From: Agromyces rhizosphaerae
GTDB taxonomy: Bacteria > Actinomycetota > Actinomycetes > Actinomycetales > Microbacteriaceae
Length of the DNA stretch: 64,000 bases
Direction: 5' to 3'
Assembly (NCBI RefSeq): GCF_027925245.1
Contig: NZ_BSDP01000001.1
Coordinates: 2,046,001-2,110,000, forward strand
Positions within the stretch are counted from its first letter, which is position 1, and every line of letters begins with the position of its first letter. Shown here one piece after another: positions 60,877 to 64,000 of this stretch. The position numbers and the translations under genes are program-made. The notes under the pieces were generated by a model, which did no database searches, was not told where the DNA came from, and was given only the letters and a program-made list of their open reading frames with translations.

Positions 60877-63800
60877 TCAGAGGCCGAAGTACGACAGGAT
60901 GTCGCCGACCACCTCGTTGCGGGCCTCGTCGGTCGCGAGCTGCTCGAGGCCGAAGCCGAAGAGCAGCGAGTGGTCGGTCGCGACCACCGCGCCGATCGGC
61001 GCGAAGCCCATGCTGCGCTCCCAGTCGCCGAAGTTGCCCGGGCTGCCGGCCGGTGCGCCGGGCACCGACCACGCGCCGAGGCCGGTCTCGAAGCCCTCGG
61101 CCTCGGTGACCGTGTCGACGCCCGTGACGAGCTTCGTGTCGTCGAGCACGACACCGAGCCCGCCGAACGCCGGGTCGGTCACGTAGCTCACGACCAGCTC
61201 GATCTCGGAGCCGGCGTAGGCCGACAGGTCGAACGACACGTCCACGAACCCGTCGGTCACGCCGGTCATCGCGTTCCAGTCGCCCGTGTCGCCGTTCGGC
61301 AGGCACGGGATCCCGAGCGTCACGTAGTGCTCGAGGAACGGATGCTCGTCGAGCAGGAACCCGGCGAAGCACTCGGCCGGCGTCGCGGTCGACGTGTTGC
61401 CGTTCGCGTCGGGCAGCGTCGTCCAGTCGTCGGCGCCGACGGTGTGCACCTCGACGATGACGTTGTCGTAGCTGTTCTCGACGTTGAACCCGATCTGCGC
61501 CTCGAACCGCGGCGCGTCGCCCGGCGCGAGCGCGGTCAGGTCGAACGTGCGGGCCAGTCGCTGGTAGCCGTCGTCGACGTGCGCCGCGAGCGCCAGGTAG
61601 TCGCCCTCGACCGGTGCGTACGGGTCGGCGTAGGTCGCGACCGCCTCGCTGGCGAAGTCGGGGAAGTCGCTCACCGGCAGCACGTCGCTCGTCGCGACGA
61701 ACTGGCCGGCCTCGTCGATCGGGTTGTCGGCCACGGCCGGTCCGCCGAACGCCACGTCGAGTCCCTCGAACGGCGGGGCGATGCCCGTCGCGCCCTCCTG
61801 CGCCCCGGCGTCGAACCGGGCGTACCCGCCCAGCCAGTACTGCGCGAAGTCGTCGGCGAGGATGAGGCAGTCGCCGAAGAAGTCGCTCTCGACGACGCAG
61901 TCCGCGGAGGGATCCCCGTTCAGGCCGTAGTAGATGCCGCCGAGGCCGATGTCGTTGATGAAGCCGTACCACTGCGCGGTCTCACCGGCCGTGGCGAGCT
62001 TCCCGCCCTCGTTCAGCCAGTCGCGCACGGCGAGCGTCAGGTACTGCTGGCGCTCGGCGACCGAGGAGTCGGGCAGCGGCCCGAACGGCGTGGAGGTGAT
62101 GAAGTCCTCCAGGTCCTGCGTGAGCCGGTTGTCGCCGGTGTACCAGATCGCCGCGTCGAAGTGCGAGAGCACGCCGAGCGGGTGCGGCACGCCCTGCGCG
62201 TCGACATCCCAGGTGGCGGATGCCACGCCGTTGGCGGCGAGCGCGTCCGCGTGCGCATCGGCGTACTTCGGTGCGGTGACGCCGGTGTACGTCGGGTTCA
62301 CGCCGGTGTAGTCCTCGTTGGCGAGCACGAGCACCGGGGCATCCGAGTCCTCCTCGAGCACATAGGTGAAGTGCTCGGATTCGACCGGTCCGGCGTTGCC
62401 GGCACCGACGTCCGCGGCGGTCGCGGTGCCGGTGAACCACACCTCGACCTCGTCGCCCGGGCTCGCGCCCGACACGACGCCGCGGTACTCGGCGTAGTAG
62501 TCGGCGTTCTCGAAGCCGTAGCGCTCGCCGCCGGTCCACTCGGCGACCTTCTGGTCGACCGGCTCACCGCCGTTGATCGAGAACCACATCTTCTTCGCCT
62601 TCAGCGCCCGCTTCGCGGTCACCGCGACGGTCTGCGGGTCGCCGTACGAGACGTCGAAGGAGTCGACCACGAAGTCGGCCGCGTCGAGGCCGACGACCGA
62701 CACCGGGTCGTCCGGGTCGAGGGCCGACTCGGCCACCGCGAGCGCGAACGGGAGGTTCTTCTCGAACTCCTCCTGGATGAGCTCCTCGTCGTCGGGGAAG
62801 TTGAACCCGCTCTGGCAGGCGCTCGCCTCCCACTCGTCGTCGGGGTAGGCGTCGGACACCGTCTGGCAGGTCGACAGCTCGGGCGTGAAGCCGAGCGTGC
62901 CGAACGCCGCCTGCAGGTGGGTGTCGGTGTCGCCGTTGGTCGTGTACAGCTCCGCGGAGATGTCGGGGTCGTAGCCCTCGACCGCGGGGTTCGCGTCGTC
63001 CCCGACCATCGCCTCGTAGATCACGTCGTCGGGCGACGGCGTCGAGACCTGCCAGCCGATGCCGTAGAGCAGCAGTTCGGCGGCCGAGTGGTAGTTGATG
63101 AAGAACTCGGGCGTGAGCTCCTCGAAGAGCCCGATGAGCGCCTGGGTCTCGGGTTCGGAGGCCGGCTCGGGCCCACGGTACGTCTCGCTCGACGGGTTGG
63201 GCGAGGAGCCCTCGTTGTCGTAGCCCCAGCGCGTCGGGTAGTTGCGGTTGAGGTCCACACCGTCGCCGCCCTGAATGCCGTCCACGCCGTTGATCTCGCG
63301 CAGGTTCTTGCGCCAGAGCCGGTTCGCCGGGTCCTCGTGGGTGAAGTCGTAGCCGTCGGGGTTCGCGACCGGGATGAACCACATCTCGGTCGTGTCGACC
63401 AGCTCGGTGATGCGGGCATCCGTGCCGTACCCGCTCACGACCTCGTCGAGCAGGCGCCGCACCATCTCGGGCGTGATCCACTCGCGTGCGTGCTGGGCGG
63501 CGGCGAACACGGTGGTCGGCCGGTCGCCGGGCTTCGCCTTGGCCGGGTTCTTCGTGACCCGCACGGCGGCGATGTCGGTGCCGTTCACCGTCTGCCCGAA
63601 CACGACGTACTCGGCGATGCCGGGGTGGTCGGATGCCTGCTGCTGCAGCTCCTCCTGGATGCCGCCCGCGCCGCCGTAGGTGCGGAAGACGCCGGTCGGC
63701 TCCGAGAAGAGGCGGAGCCGCTGCTGCGGCGCCGCCACCTCCTTGGCCTCGAGCTCGATGCCCTTCGCCGCGAGCTCCTCGGCCTGGCTCGTGCCGAGGA

Positions 63801-64000
63801 TCACCTCGACGTCGACGCCGTCCTCGGTGGGCGTCGCGGCCACGTCGTGCCGGTCGACGCCGAGCGCGATGATCGCGGCGAGCCCCTTCTCGTCGACCGT
63901 GCCCTCGTAGACGGCGGGCAGGTCGTCGCCCGGCGGGGCCGCGACGCTCGGTGCCGCGCTCACCCCCGTGATGACCAGTGCGGTTGCGATCACGACGGCG
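60877..64000 (-). CDS. secreted M14 zinc carboxypeptidase, N-terminus cut by window edge
   Basis: About 1040 residues are visible. The signal-peptide core (IATALVITGVSAAPSVAAPP) is at the right edge, and the true start probably lies beyond it. The M14 zinc site is AAQHAREWITPEM (His, Glu) with the second His in FFINYHSAAELLLYG; substrate Arg is in GVDLNRNYPTRWGYD and the catalytic Glu in GFTPELSTCQ. After the catalytic domain (to about residue 420) come beta-rich domains, one like the immune-inhibitor-A region (PRFEAQIGFNVENSYDNVIV). An exported exopeptidase for protein use. A strong hairpin follows its stop. Confidence 0.92.
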   Translation of the reverse strand, partial: AVVIATALVITGVSAAPSVAAPPGDDLPAVYEGTVDEKGLAAIIALGVDRHDVAATPTEDGVDVEVILGTSQAEELAAKGIELEAKEVAAPQQRLRLFSEPTGVFRTYGGAGGIQEELQQQASDHPGIAEYVVFGQTVNGTDIAAVRVTKNPAKAKPGDRPTTVFAAAQHAREWITPEMVRRLLDEVVSGYGTDARITELVDTTEMWFIPVANPDGYDFTHEDPANRLWRKNLREINGVDGIQGGDGVDLNRNYPTRWGYDNEGSSPNPSSETYRGPEPASEPETQALIGLFEELTPEFFINYHSAAELLLYGIGWQVSTPSPDDVIYEAMVGDDANPAVEGYDPDISAELYTTNGDTDTHLQAAFGTLGFTPELSTCQTVSDAYPDDEWEASACQSGFNFPDDEELIQEEFEKNLPFALAVAESALDPDDPVSVVGLDAADFVVDSFDVSYGDPQTVAVTAKRALKAKKMWFSINGGEPVDQKVAEWTGGERYGFENADYYAEYRGVVSGASPGDEVEVWFTGTATAADVGAGNAGPVESEHFTYVLEEDSDAPVLVLANEDYTGVNPTYTGVTAPKYADAHADALAANGVASATWDVDAQGVPHPLGVLSHFDAAIWYTGDNRLTQDLEDFITSTPFGPLPDSSVAERQQYLTLAVRDWLNEGGKLATAGETAQWYGFINDIGLGGIYYGLNGDPSADCVVESDFFGDCLILADDFAQYWLGGYARFDAGAQEGATGIAPPFEGLDVAFGGPAVADNPIDEAGQFVATSDVLPVSDFPDFASEAVATYADPYAPVEGDYLALAAHVDDGYQRLARTFDLTALAPGDAPRFEAQIGFNVENSYDNVIVEVHTVGADDWTTLPDANGNTSTATPAECFAGFLLDEHPFLEHYVTLGIPCLPNGDTGDWNAMTGVTDGFVDVSFDLSAYAGSEIELVVSYVTDPAFGGLGVVLDDTKLVTGVDTVTEAEGFETGLGAWSVPGAPAGSPGNFGDWERSMGFAPIGAVVATDHSLLFGFGLEQLATDEARNEVVGDILSYFGL

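Overview
The window is very GC-rich DNA from an actinobacterium, most likely a member of the Microbacteriaceae. This rests on codon use, the abundance of GGATGCC/GGCATCC words, frequent leaderless genes with TANNNT -10 boxes, and the gene content. No rRNA, tRNA or CRISPR array was seen. Genes and names were recognised by reading motifs only, with no database search.

Layout. 1-8.5 kb: a cut NhaC-type antiporter, a PNPOx-fold protein, an SDR dehydrogenase with a TetR-type regulator, a DUF2207 membrane protein, a small DUF2510/DUF4190 protein, and a divergent glutaminase (with STAS domain) and glutamine-synthetase-like pair. 8.5-12 kb: a TetR regulator with twin operators and an ABC exporter. 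12-20 kb: three small ORFs, an MFS transporter, PPK2, an epoxide hydrolase, a HepT/MNT toxin-antitoxin pair and a class V aminotransferase-like protein. 20-30.4 kb: PEP synthase, then an amine-use locus (two APC permeases, an IclR regulator with an odd repeat-rich N-terminus, and a copper amine oxidase).

30.4-42.3 kb is a defence-type accessory island. It holds a second HepT/MNT pair, a NERD protein, a tightly overlapping five-gene operon (two amino-methyltransferases, an unknown protein, and McrB-like and McrC-like proteins), an IS481-family insertion with its 6-bp target duplication, a ScoMcrA-head-like protein, a Phd/VapC pair and a possible nuclease-fold protein. Base composition of the operon is visibly less GC-rich than its surroundings.

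42.4-51.3 kb is a catabolic operon: two flavin reductases, a nitrate/sulfonate/THI5-type ABC importer, a RutA-like oxygenase, an isochorismatase-type amidohydrolase, an NtaA/DszA-type monooxygenase and an MFS transporter. It probably imports and breaks down a heterocyclic or N/S-containing compound. 51.6-60.6 kb has a DUF1876 protein and an operon of two giant proteins (1311 and 1454 aa) of unknown function. The window ends in a secreted M14 carboxypeptidase cut by the right edge.

The most striking unexplained feature is a family of eleven intergenic elements of about 85-95 bp. Each has long terminal inverted repeats ending in AACATGC, plus a further internal direct copy of that word. The arm sequences differ between copies but stay complementary within a copy, and all eleven lie in the same orientation whatever the direction of the flanking genes.
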